Source: an uncultured Treponema sp. (GTDB lineage: Bacteria; Spirochaetota; Spirochaetia; Treponematales; Treponemataceae). Taken from it: DNA of 5,833 nucleotides. Both the position numbers and the translations under genes were made by a program. The stretch covers positions 1 to 5,833 of the forward strand of contig CAMAFU010000128.1 of the NCBI GenBank assembly GCA_945833725.1. Reading direction: 5' to 3'. Below, in pieces: positions 1 to 5,570 of this stretch. Numbering within the stretch: the first letter of the stretch is position 1; each line of letters starts with the position of its first letter. A model generated the notes under the pieces. It was not told the DNA's origin and did no database searches. It saw nothing but the letters and a program-made list of their open reading frames with translations.

Positions 1-27
1 TAAATTTCCAGAAAATTCAAACCCCAT
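1..27 (-). CDS. Start of a divergent gene, truncated by the window edge
   Basis: On the minus strand an ATG at 27-25 opens a frame of nine codons (MGFEFSGNL) with no stop before the window ends. A good Shine-Dalgarno sequence, GAGGTG, lies at 37-32, with GAGG six bases from the ATG. A plausible promoter sits at the right distance upstream (81-53). The combination makes a real translation start likely. Nine residues are far too few to identify the protein, and I do not recognise it. If real, it is transcribed away from the ankyrin gene and shares the 28-300 intergenic region with it. Confidence 0.45.
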
Positions 28-52
28 AAAACACCTCAAAATTATTTCCGAG

Positions 53-81
53 ATATTACAATAAAATCCGCATTTTGTAAA
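53..81 (-). promoter_or_regulatory. Candidate promoter of the leftward gene
   Basis: Read on the minus strand, TTTACA (81-76, five of six matches to the -35 consensus) is followed after 17 bases by TAATAT (58-53, four of six matches to the -10). Transcription would begin near 46, giving a leader of about 20 bases that includes the GAGGTG ribosome site. The region is very AT-rich, so chance matches are possible. Confidence 0.35.
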
Positions 82-248
82 TTTATAATATTTAAACGCC
101 CCCTGACCACTTTCAAAAAAACAACCAGATTTGTCCGCATCTAATGCCACTCCCCCAAACGCGAAGAACGTTAGTTCTGAGCAAATCCGTTTGTTAAAAA
201 TATAAAAAAATCATAAGAAATCAAAATCGCCTGTTTAAAAATCCGTTT
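64..248. repeat. Short repeats in the divergent intergenic region (possible operator sites)
   Basis: The non-coding stretch 28-265 holds three direct copies of AAATCCG (64-70, 183-189, 239-245). The last two extend to AAATCCGTTT. An imperfect inverted repeat pairs 120-134 with 181-195 (12 of 15 positions plus one G-T). A small hairpin, AGAAC-GTTA-GTTCT, sits between its arms at 165-178 and has no T-run after it. The copies flank the rightward promoter on its upstream side, as regulator sites often do, but they are short and AT-rich. I see no gene, RNA gene or known riboswitch here. Confidence 0.25.
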
Positions 249-265
249 CCCCCGACTAATCAGCC

Positions 266-294
266 TTGCTTAGAGAGAGATGGAACATTATAAT
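266..294 (+). promoter_or_regulatory. Promoter of the ankyrin gene, placed for a leaderless transcript
   Basis: TTGCTT (266-271) and a perfect TATAAT (289-294) are separated by exactly 17 bases. The -10 box ends six bases before the A of the ATG at 301, so the expected transcription start falls on or within a base or two of the start codon. No Shine-Dalgarno sequence lies in the last 15 bases before the ATG. The nearest purine-rich stretch (272-284) overlaps the promoter spacer and would not be in the transcript. Confidence 0.6.
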
Positions 295-300
295 TAAAAA

Positions 301-2001
301 ATGAGCATCAAACATAAAAAATCCATTCTGTTTATAATTCTTGCACTATCTGCCTGCCTTTCAGTTCACAGTGCTGGAAGAAGCGACCAGCTTTTTAATA
401 TTGTAGAAACCGGTGAACCAGAAGCAGCAAAAAAAATAATCAAAAAAAACAAAGACAGCATTAATGTCCGACGGGGAAAAGACAAAGAAACGCTTCTTAT
501 GGCTGCCGTCAAAAAAAACAGAGACACAGCCATGATCGAACTTCTCCTTAAATATGGTGCTGATCCCACATTAAAAGACAAAAACGGTGCTACTGCAATA
601 ATGTGGTCGGCAGAATATACATCAGATCCAAAAGTTCTCGAACAGCTCGTAAAACATAATGCTCCTTTTTCATTTACAAGAAAAAACCGCATAACAAAAA
701 AAGACAAAAGTGGAAACACTGCATTTGATTATGCACGGCTAAACAAAAATCCAAAGCCCATACTTTCTGCCCTAGAAAAAATATGTCCGGAGCCTCAAAA
801 AAAAGAAAAACCGGTAAAAAATTCAGATAAAGCAGAAGAAAACATAGAACAGGAACAATCAGAAACAGAATCAAAAACTCTAAATGAAAAACAGGAAATT
901 TCCAATCAGGAAGATCTTGTCGAAAACAAGGAGCAACAGTCCGATGAACAAAAAAATCAAAGTACTGAAGCCGAAAATGATAAAGACAAAAATTCCCTTC
1001 CGCAAAATACTGAAGAACCATACCGTCTGCCTTCCGTAAAGCCTGAACAAACTGAATCTTTACAGGAACCAGAATCCGTAAAAAAATCATCAATCGCCGG
1101 CAATTTTGTTACAGTAGTTACAGGCTCTCAGCTGGACAATTCCAATAAAGCCGGTCAAGATAAAAAAGAAGATTTACCTCAAAAAGAAAATTACAGCAAA
1201 GAAAAACCACTATCGCCTTCTACCACAGTCCAAAAGGAATCTTCTACAGACTCAATTCCGGCTTCTTCTGCAAAAAAACCTGTTCCACCAGAACCTTTTA
1301 AAAAAACATACCTTTTTGACTATGCAAAACTTGATGAAAGAGAAGAGCCAGTTCAACAGGACAGAAATTTTGATCCAAACCATATATACATTGAAAATCC
1401 AGATGCACAGGACGAATACGGCAGAACAAAACTTATGAAAGCAGCAAAAGAAGGTGATCTGGAAACTCTGGAAAATCTTATTTACTCAGACTGCTCCATG
1501 AACATTCAGGATAAAGACGGCTGGACTGCCATTATGTTTGCTTCCAGATTCTGCAGCAAAATTGAAATACTGCAGTCCCTGCTAAAAAACGGTGCCGATG
1601 CAAAAATAAAAAACAATTACGGAATAAGTCCCCTTTCTTTAGCTGCCTCATATAACAAAAACTCCGAAATAACAAAAGAACTGCTGAATTTATATTCAGT
1701 TTCAGAATCCGAAGTAAGAAACACATTTATAAATGCCGTAATTCAGGAAGCTTCTGCTGAAACTTTAAAATTATTCTTAAAAAAAGGACTTAACATAAAT
1801 TCATCATATAACGGAAAAACACCTTTAATGTATGCTGCAGAAACAAATAAATCAACTTCAACTATAAAATTTCTGCTCGACAACGGAGCAAAAACAGGAT
1901 ACCGAACAGAAAACGGAATGTCGGCCTTTGATTTTGCCCGTAACAATAGGCGTATTCCAAAAGACAACTATTACTGGGCTTTAAACACCGGCTCCAACTA
2001 A
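301..2001 (+). CDS. Exported ankyrin-repeat protein with two ankyrin blocks and a long charged linker
   Basis: This 566-residue protein opens with a basic n-region and a hydrophobic core (about residues 2-24). Cleavage may occur after VHS-A near residues 24-25, or at a lipobox-like L-S-A-C ending at Cys19, so it is either periplasmic or a lipoprotein. Ankyrin helix-A signatures recur at residues 29, 63, 97 and 139, then at 375, 408, 442, 473, 506 and 540. The spacing is mostly 33-34. Residues 161-365 are rich in K, E, Q, S and P and look disordered. Each block ends in a matching cap motif (AFDYAR at 141-146, AFDFAR at 542-547), which suggests internal duplication. Ankyrin repeats mediate protein binding; no enzymatic motif is visible and the partner is unknown. 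An in-frame TAA at 295-297 and the signal peptide fix the start at 301. rsmD follows after 36 bp with no terminator between them. Confidence 0.85.
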   Translation: MSIKHKKSILFIILALSACLSVHSAGRSDQLFNIVETGEPEAAKKIIKKNKDSINVRRGKDKETLLMAAVKKNRDTAMIELLLKYGADPTLKDKNGATAIMWSAEYTSDPKVLEQLVKHNAPFSFTRKNRITKKDKSGNTAFDYARLNKNPKPILSALEKICPEPQKKEKPVKNSDKAEENIEQEQSETESKTLNEKQEISNQEDLVENKEQQSDEQKNQSTEAENDKDKNSLPQNTEEPYRLPSVKPEQTESLQEPESVKKSSIAGNFVTVVTGSQLDNSNKAGQDKKEDLPQKENYSKEKPLSPSTTVQKESSTDSIPASSAKKPVPPEPFKKTYLFDYAKLDEREEPVQQDRNFDPNHIYIENPDAQDEYGRTKLMKAAKEGDLETLENLIYSDCSMNIQDKDGWTAIMFASRFCSKIEILQSLLKNGADAKIKNNYGISPLSLAASYNKNSEITKELLNLYSVSESEVRNTFINAVIQEASAETLKLFLKKGLNINSSYNGKTPLMYAAETNKSTSTIKFLLDNGAKTGYRTENGMSAFDFARNNRRIPKDNYYWALNTGSN

Positions 2002-2037
2002 TTAAAACTAAATTAACTAAATATTCTGGAGAAATAA

Positions 2038-2592
2038 ATGCGTATAACAGGCGGAAAACTAAAGGGTCGTAACATAAAATGTCCCGATGGAATAATACGA
2101 CCGGCAATGGATAGAATGAGGGAATCGGTTTTTGCAATAATCGGAAATCTCGAAGGAAAAAGCTGGCTAGATCTGTTCAGCGGTTCTGGAACTGTTGCCA
2201 TTGAGGCTGCAAGCCGTGGTGCAAAGTCCGTTCAGCTTTGCGAAAAAGACAGAATAAAAATAAAAACAATTTTGGACAATGTATCCATAACAGAAAAAGA
2301 ACTTGATGTAAAAATCGGCTGTCACTTTATGGCAGTAGAACTTTTTTTAAAACGCTGTAAAGATACTTTCGACTTTATTTTTTTTGACCCGCCCTTTCCG
2401 TATAAATACCGTCTTGATTTATTAAAAACAGTTGATAAAAATAATCTTCTAACCCCAAACGGGACAGTTTTAATTCACTACCCGGAAGAGGATGCACTGC
2501 CAGACAGAATAGGCAGCCTTGTTTTAAAAGACAAAAGAATATACGGTCGTTCCATTGTTAATTTCTATCAAAAAACTTCAGAAAATTCATAA
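2038..2592 (+). CDS. rsmD: 16S rRNA (guanine(966)-N(2))-methyltransferase RsmD
   Basis: RsmD uses S-adenosylmethionine to methylate N2 of G966 (E. coli numbering) in 16S rRNA, a base near the P-site in the small ribosomal subunit. The 184-residue length is normal for the family. Visible signatures are the N-terminal MRITGGKLKGR, the family motif RPAMDRMRESVF (21-32), the SAM-binding motif I LDLFSGSG (44-51), the acidic residue of motif II (E69 in CEKD) and the catalytic motif IV DPPF (117-120). The ATG has a GGAG ribosome site at 2028-2031, six bases upstream. The gene lies 36 bp behind the ankyrin gene and probably depends on its promoter, as I see no separate one. No strong terminator follows, so its transcript may run on through the tRNA to the terminator at 2730-2765. 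coaD, a frequent rsmD partner in other bacteria, is not downstream. Confidence 0.93.
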   Translation: MRITGGKLKGRNIKCPDGIIRPAMDRMRESVFAIIGNLEGKSWLDLFSGSGTVAIEAASRGAKSVQLCEKDRIKIKTILDNVSITEKELDVKIGCHFMAVELFLKRCKDTFDFIFFDPPFPYKYRLDLLKTVDKNNLLTPNGTVLIHYPEEDALPDRIGSLVLKDKRIYGRSIVNFYQKTSENS

Positions 2593-2609
2593 AAAACACT
2601 TTTTACCTA

Positions 2610-2638
2610 TTGACCATTTTTTTTATTACAGATAGAAT
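2610..2638 (+). promoter_or_regulatory. Strong promoter of the tRNA gene
   Basis: TTGACC (2610-2615) and TAGAAT (2633-2638) each match the sigma-70 consensus at five of six positions and are separated by 17 bases. Transcription should start near 2645, about seven bases before the mature tRNA 5' end. This is the best complete promoter in the window, fitting a stable RNA gene. Confidence 0.7.
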
Positions 2639-2651
2639 ATCAATACTTCAT

Positions 2652-2724
2652 GGGGGCATAGTCCAGCTGGTAGAACACCGGACTCATATTCCGTATGTCA
2701 TAGGTTCAAGTCCTATTGCCCCTA
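2652..2724 (+). tRNA. tRNA with anticodon CAU, probably elongator tRNA-Met
   Basis: A full cloverleaf of 73 nt can be drawn. The acceptor stem pairs GGGGGCA with TGCCCCT, with a G-U at 1-72. The D arm is GTCC/GAAC with loop AGCTGGTA. The anticodon arm is CCGGA/TCCGT with loop CTCATAT and anticodon CAT at 2685-2687. The variable loop has five bases, and the T arm is ATAGG/CCTAT with loop TTCAAGT. The discriminator is A (2724), and CCA is not encoded, so it must be added enzymatically. U11-A24 and the absence of three G-C pairs in the anticodon stem argue against initiator tRNA. U38, where A38 helps isoleucine identity in E. coli, argues mildly against lysidine-type tRNA-Ile2, but that is not excluded. 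Odd points are the C12-A23 and C27-U43 mismatches. Confidence 0.9.
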
Positions 2725-2729
2725 CTTTT

Positions 2730-2765
2730 AACGCTAGTCAGCAATGGCTAGCGTTTATTTTTTTT
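2730..2765 (+). terminator. Strong intrinsic terminator after the tRNA
   Basis: A ten-base stem, AACGCTAGTC (2730-2739) with GGCTAGCGTT (2746-2755), one G-T pair and loop AGCAAT, is followed by TA and eight T residues (2758-2765). It begins six bases after the tRNA discriminator. It should end the tRNA transcript and any read-through from rsmD, which insulates the downstream gene. Confidence 0.88.
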
Positions 2766-2782
2766 CGAAGAAAGTCTATAAT
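2754..2782 (+). promoter_or_regulatory. Candidate promoter of the ornithine carbamoyltransferase gene
   Basis: A perfect TATAAT lies at 2777-2782. The matching -35 position, 17 bases upstream, is a weak TTTATT (2754-2759) inside the terminator's 3' arm and T-run. Expected transcription starts near 2789. That excludes the ATG at 2781 and fits a leader of about 28 bases carrying GGAGG before the ATG at 2817. I saw no clear arginine-repressor box. Confidence 0.5.
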
Positions 2783-2816
2783 GACCAAGTACTCTTTTTT
2801 TTGCGGAGGAACAGAA

Positions 2817-3767
2817 ATGAGGGCAGAAAAATTCAAAACACCTTTTAAGGGCCGCTCGCTTTTATCCTGGATTGATTGGGAGCCGGAGGAAATTCTCCAG
2901 ATTCTTGATTATGCTTTTCTTGTAAAAAAACAGTCTCATAAAGGTGAAATTCACCAGCGCTTTTTAGGAAAGACAATCGCTTTAATATTTGAAAAGCGCT
3001 CTACCCGCACCAGATCTTCTTTTGAAACAGCTTTTGGAGAAGAAGGCGGTCATCCTGTATTCATGTCTACTCAGGATATTCAGCTTGGCGGAAAAGAAAC
3101 AGTACAGGACACAGCAAGAGTACTTGGAAGAATGTTCAGTGCCATCGAATTCAGAGGTTTCAAACAAGAGCATGTTGAAATGCTGGCAAAATATTCTGGA
3201 ATTCCTGTAATAAACGGTTTAACGGACGATTTTCATCCTACGCAGGTTCTTGCGGACATTATGACATTAAAAGAAACTTTTGGAAAACTAAAGGGATTAA
3301 AGTGGACTTTCTGCGGTGACGGAAGAAATAATGTAGCCCGTTCCCTTATGATAATTTCTGCAAAATTGGGAATCGATTTTGCAATTTTTTCTCCAAAAGA
3401 ACTTTTTCCGCCGAAAGACATTCAGGACTTGTGCCGTCCGTTTGCAGAAAAAAGCGGAGCAAAAATTCAAATTTCCGATGATATTTCAGTTGTAAAAGGT
3501 TCAGATTGCCTTTATACTGATGTATGGGTTTCCATGGGCGAAGAATCCCTCAAAAATGAAAGGATTCGTTTACTTGAACCTTATCAGGTAAATAAGGAAC
3601 TTATGGCTTCCACAGGTAAAGACAGTACAATATTCATGCACTGCCTTCCGGCTGTTCTTGGTCAGGAAGTTACAGAAGATGTTTTTGAAAGCCCTGCCAG
3701 TAAAATTTGGGATGAAGCAGAAAACAGAAAGCACACGATTAAAGCAATTATGCTGGCTTTAATCTAG
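2817..3767 (+). CDS. argF: Ornithine carbamoyltransferase
   Basis: The enzyme joins carbamoyl phosphate and ornithine to give citrulline in the cytoplasm. In the arginine deiminase pathway it runs in reverse. At 316 residues it is a normal length. The carbamoyl-phosphate motif STRTR is at 62-66, FRGF at 112-115, HPTQ at 140-143, the ornithine-binding SMG loop (DVWVSMGEE) at 235-243 and HCLP at 275-278. R304 lies in the conserved C-terminal segment. The SMG loop separates it from aspartate and putrescine carbamoyltransferases. The start at 2817 has GGAGG (2805-2809) seven bases upstream; the open frame extends back to 2610 but only by reading through the tRNA. No other arg or arc gene is adjacent. 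Sequence alone does not tell anabolic argF from catabolic arcB. Catabolism or salvage is plausible if the host lacks the rest of arginine synthesis, as many treponemes do. Confidence 0.92.
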   Translation: MRAEKFKTPFKGRSLLSWIDWEPEEILQILDYAFLVKKQSHKGEIHQRFLGKTIALIFEKRSTRTRSSFETAFGEEGGHPVFMSTQDIQLGGKETVQDTARVLGRMFSAIEFRGFKQEHVEMLAKYSGIPVINGLTDDFHPTQVLADIMTLKETFGKLKGLKWTFCGDGRNNVARSLMIISAKLGIDFAIFSPKELFPPKDIQDLCRPFAEKSGAKIQISDDISVVKGSDCLYTDVWVSMGEESLKNERIRLLEPYQVNKELMASTGKDSTIFMHCLPAVLGQEVTEDVFESPASKIWDEAENRKHTIKAIMLALI

Positions 3768-3829
3768 TTTTATGTTCTGTTTCCATTATTTTACTGTTTC
3801 TTAAGCCCGAAAAGAAATTTGCACGATAC

Positions 3830-3858
3830 AAACCGGCTCAAAGGTTGGTTTTATCTTT
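3830..3858 (+). terminator. Probable intrinsic terminator of the carbamoyltransferase gene
   Basis: A nine-pair hairpin forms between AAACCGGCT (3830-3838) and GGTTGGTTT (3843-3851), including three G-U pairs, around a CAAA loop. The interrupted T-rich tail TATCTTT follows. The G-U pairs mean it works only on this strand. It lies 62 bases past the stop codon, and nothing better is seen nearer. An alternative pairing of CAAACC (3829-3834) with GGTTTG (3862-3867) would disrupt it. Confidence 0.5.
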
Positions 3859-3891
3859 ATAGGTTTGCGTTGCAGACTCTAAACAAACTGT

Positions 3892-3954
3892 TGTTTCTTT
3901 ATACGAAACAGAGTAAAAAATCATTTTGAAATTAAGTTTCTTAATTGATTTTTT
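3892..3954 (+). promoter_or_regulatory. Tandem hairpins just upstream of the small exported gene
   Basis: The first hairpin is TGTTTC (3892-3897) with GAAACA (3905-3910). The second pairs AAAAAATCA (3915-3923) with TGATTTTTT (3946-3954), then ATTAA with TTAAT inside it, around a GTTTC loop (3936-3940) and with a seven-base bulge on the left arm. The second ends in a T-run three bases before the GGGAG ribosome site, so it could act as an AT-rich terminator or attenuator, or only as leader structure. GAAAC of the first hairpin is complementary to the loop of the second. No known riboswitch class is recognised, and no clear promoter was found in this spacer. Confidence 0.35.
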
Positions 3955-3971
3955 ATGGGAGACATAATTAA

Positions 3972-4397
3972 ATGCGAAAATCACTTCTATTTTCTATTTG
4001 TGCAGTGCTGTTTTCTTTATTTTCTGCATCTTCTCTTGTCGCTGAAGAGAGGGAATACAAGTATCCCTATCAGGAATCACAGATGACATACAGAAATGTC
4101 ACAATCTACAAAATATTAGACCAGAAAGATGCATACATCGTTATGTATTCAAAAGGACACAGGGAAATAGGCTCCATTGATATTCCAAAAAAATGGTACG
4201 ACCAGTCTCCGAAAAAACTTCAATTCAGGCCTTTACAGAAAGGAATGTCTTCTTACATGACTGTTTTTTACAGAAACGGTGAGTTTTCTCATGTAGTTCT
4301 TACTGTTCCTGTAAGTAGGGATGCTGCAGTTTGGGGTGTTGCCGATAGTAATGTTTCTGTAAATCCCGACAAAGAAACCTTAGATATTGTTTACTAA
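3972..4397 (+). CDS. Small exported protein of unknown function
   Basis: This 141-residue protein starts with a classical signal peptide: MRK, a hydrophobic stretch to about residue 22, and likely cleavage after LVA at 24. That leaves a mature periplasmic or secreted domain of about 117 residues starting EEREYKYPY. Cys10 sits inside the hydrophobic core, too early for a lipobox. The mature part alternates hydrophobic and polar residues (for example VTIYKIL at 43-49, DAYIVMYS at 53-60, SYMTVFY at 94-100, SHVVLTVPV at 106-114), suggesting a compact mostly beta fold. I recognise no catalytic motif and no named family. It vaguely resembles conserved treponemal hypotheticals. The start has GGAG at 3958-3961, a rather long ten bases away. 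The gene stands alone, with a structured spacer upstream and a strong terminator downstream. Confidence 0.82.
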   Translation: MRKSLLFSICAVLFSLFSASSLVAEEREYKYPYQESQMTYRNVTIYKILDQKDAYIVMYSKGHREIGSIDIPKKWYDQSPKKLQFRPLQKGMSSYMTVFYRNGEFSHVVLTVPVSRDAAVWGVADSNVSVNPDKETLDIVY

Positions 4398-4422
4398 TTT
4401 TAAGTTTTTCTCTTAATCAGGG

Positions 4423-4465
4423 AAAGTCCGGTTTTCAATTTTTGTTTGGAATCCGGATTTTTTTT
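4423..4465 (+). terminator. Strong intrinsic terminator after the small exported gene
   Basis: AAAGTCCGG (4423-4431) pairs with CCGGATTTT (4453-4461), with one G-U. The stem continues, after one mismatch, as TTTCAA with TTGGAA (including a T-G) around a short T-rich loop. Eight T residues occupy 4458-4465. It begins 25 bases after the stop codon at 4397 and separates this gene from the phosphoesterase. Confidence 0.82.
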
Positions 4466-4495
4466 GACTTTTCAGGTAAACGGCCGGCAAAAAAA

Positions 4496-4501
4496 TATAA
4501 A
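4496..4501 (+). promoter_or_regulatory. Candidate -10 box of the phosphoesterase gene
   Basis: TATAAA matches the -10 consensus at five of six positions and would give a leader of about 22 bases carrying AGGAAA before the ATG at 4530. No good -35 box lies 16-18 bases upstream. A TTGACT at 4464-4469 is 26 bases away, too far for standard spacing. Confidence 0.3.
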
Positions 4502-4529
4502 AATTCATCTGATACAAACAGGAAACACT

Positions 4530-5525
4530 ATGCAAATTATTTCTGACAAAAAAATTGAAACACTGAAAAACTTTATTTATGCCCATGATTTTTTTTACAT
4601 TGCAGGCCATAAAGACCCGGACGGTGACTGTGTTTACAGTTGTCTTGCATTTTCAAAGTTGATTGAATCTTTTGGAAAAGAATTTCAGCTTGTAAATGCA
4701 GGTCCATTTAAAAAGTCAGAAATTTCGGATAAAGCCGAGTTTTTCACTAATATTCCACAATTTTTAAGTGAACCGGAAAGAAAAAAAAGTGCGCTTATAA
4801 TGCTGGACTGTTCAGAAATTAAAAGACTGGGCGAACTTGAAGAAGACTTATCTTCCCTTGATACATTCATTATCGACCATCACAAAACCTCTCAGGAAAC
4901 AGAAAATTCAATAATTGATTCATCTTCTCCTGCCACCTGCTCTATTGTTCAGCAGATTTTTGAAAAAATGCCTGTAGAAATTGATAAAACTGTCGCAGAA
5001 TATATATTTTTCGGGCAGGCAACAGACACAAATTATTTTAAGTTTCTTGACGAATCTTCCGAAGAAGTTTTTCTCCAGACGGCAAGGCTTGTAAAATGCG
5101 GAGTAAACCCAAGAAAAATTCACGATAAAATTACAGGCGGACACCCTTACAGTACAAGAAAACTTCTGGGAGTTCTTTTAACACGAGCCGAAAAATACTT
5201 TAACGGTAAACTTGTAATTACATGGGAAACTCTGGAAGATACAAAAAAATACGGATTAAACGGTAGGGACAGTGATGCCCTTTACACTTTGTTTTTATCT
5301 ACGGAAGGCGTGGAAGCTGTAGTTTTTGCCCGACAGGATACAGAATATACATGTACGGCAGGTTTCCGTTCAAAAGACAAAATTGATGTAAGTACCGTTG
5401 CTCAAAAATTCGGCGGTGGCGGACATAAAAATGCAGCAGGAATGAGTGTTCAAGGAAAACTTGAAAATATTATTCCAGCCATTCAAAAAGAATTTGCCCG
5501 CATTCTTGAAAACAAAAATAGTTAA
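4530..5525 (+). CDS. DHH/DHHA1 phosphoesterase, NrnA/DhhP type
   Basis: A cytoplasmic metal-dependent phosphoesterase of 331 residues. Relatives degrade two- to five-base nanoRNAs and 3'-phosphoadenosine 5'-phosphate (NrnA), or c-di-AMP and pApA (DhhP of Borrelia). The DHH domain shows motif I HKDPDGD (27-33), motif II LDCS (92-95), motif III DHH (116-118) and motif IV FGQATDT (161-167). The C-terminal DHHA1 substrate-binding domain carries GGGGHKNAAG (295-304). All expected metal ligands appear intact. There are no membrane helices or PAS/GGDEF domains, so it is not GdpP, and no RecJ-type extra domains. After motif I the usual Gly-Ser is Tyr-Ser (36-37). The start at 4530 has AGGA six bases upstream; the frame opens earlier at a TTG (4446), but that lies inside the terminator. 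The preferred substrate cannot be read from sequence. Confidence 0.88.
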   Translation: MQIISDKKIETLKNFIYAHDFFYIAGHKDPDGDCVYSCLAFSKLIESFGKEFQLVNAGPFKKSEISDKAEFFTNIPQFLSEPERKKSALIMLDCSEIKRLGELEEDLSSLDTFIIDHHKTSQETENSIIDSSSPATCSIVQQIFEKMPVEIDKTVAEYIFFGQATDTNYFKFLDESSEEVFLQTARLVKCGVNPRKIHDKITGGHPYSTRKLLGVLLTRAEKYFNGKLVITWETLEDTKKYGLNGRDSDALYTLFLSTEGVEAVVFARQDTEYTCTAGFRSKDKIDVSTVAQKFGGGGHKNAAGMSVQGKLENIIPAIQKEFARILENKNS

Positions 5526-5541
5526 AACATTGTTTTTTTTT
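5524..5541 (+). terminator. Weak terminator-like element after the phosphoesterase gene
   Basis: AAAAC (5524-5528) pairs with GTTTT (5532-5536) around an ATT loop and is followed by more T residues to 5541. An alternative longer stem uses AAAACAA (5509-5515) with TTGTTTT (5530-5536). Both have a single G-C pair, so termination here is uncertain, and transcripts may enter the downstream repeat region. Confidence 0.35.
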
Positions 5542-5570
5542 CTCTTTTTTTTAATGCTCTTATTTTTCTC

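Noticed and set aside
84..89. Plus-strand TATAAT as a second upstream promoter for the ankyrin gene
   Set aside because: There is no usable -35 box at the right spacing, the region is extremely AT-rich, and the promoter at 266-294 explains the gene better.
674..1093. Minus-strand 139-codon open frame opposite the ankyrin gene
   Set aside because: It is a shadow of the low-complexity K/E/Q-rich linker: antisense of such codons gives F/L-rich frames. No ribosome site or family resemblance was seen.
2591..2605. AAAAA-CAC-TTTTT as an rsmD terminator
   Set aside because: An all-A/T stem of five pairs with a three-base loop is too weak to support a terminator call.
3797..3817. TTTCTT/AAGAAA hairpin as the carbamoyltransferase terminator
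   Set aside because: The stem has one G-C pair and a nine-base loop, and only three T residues follow; the hairpin at 3830-3851 is better.
4464..4469. TTGACT as the -35 box of the phosphoesterase promoter
   Set aside because: The only good -10 (TATAAA, 4496-4501) is 26 bases away and no -10-like hexamer lies at 16-18 bases.
4446..4529. N-terminal extension of the phosphoesterase from TTG at 4446
   Set aside because: The extension lies within the intrinsic terminator of the preceding gene and upstream of the likely promoter; the ATG at 4530 has a good AGGA site.
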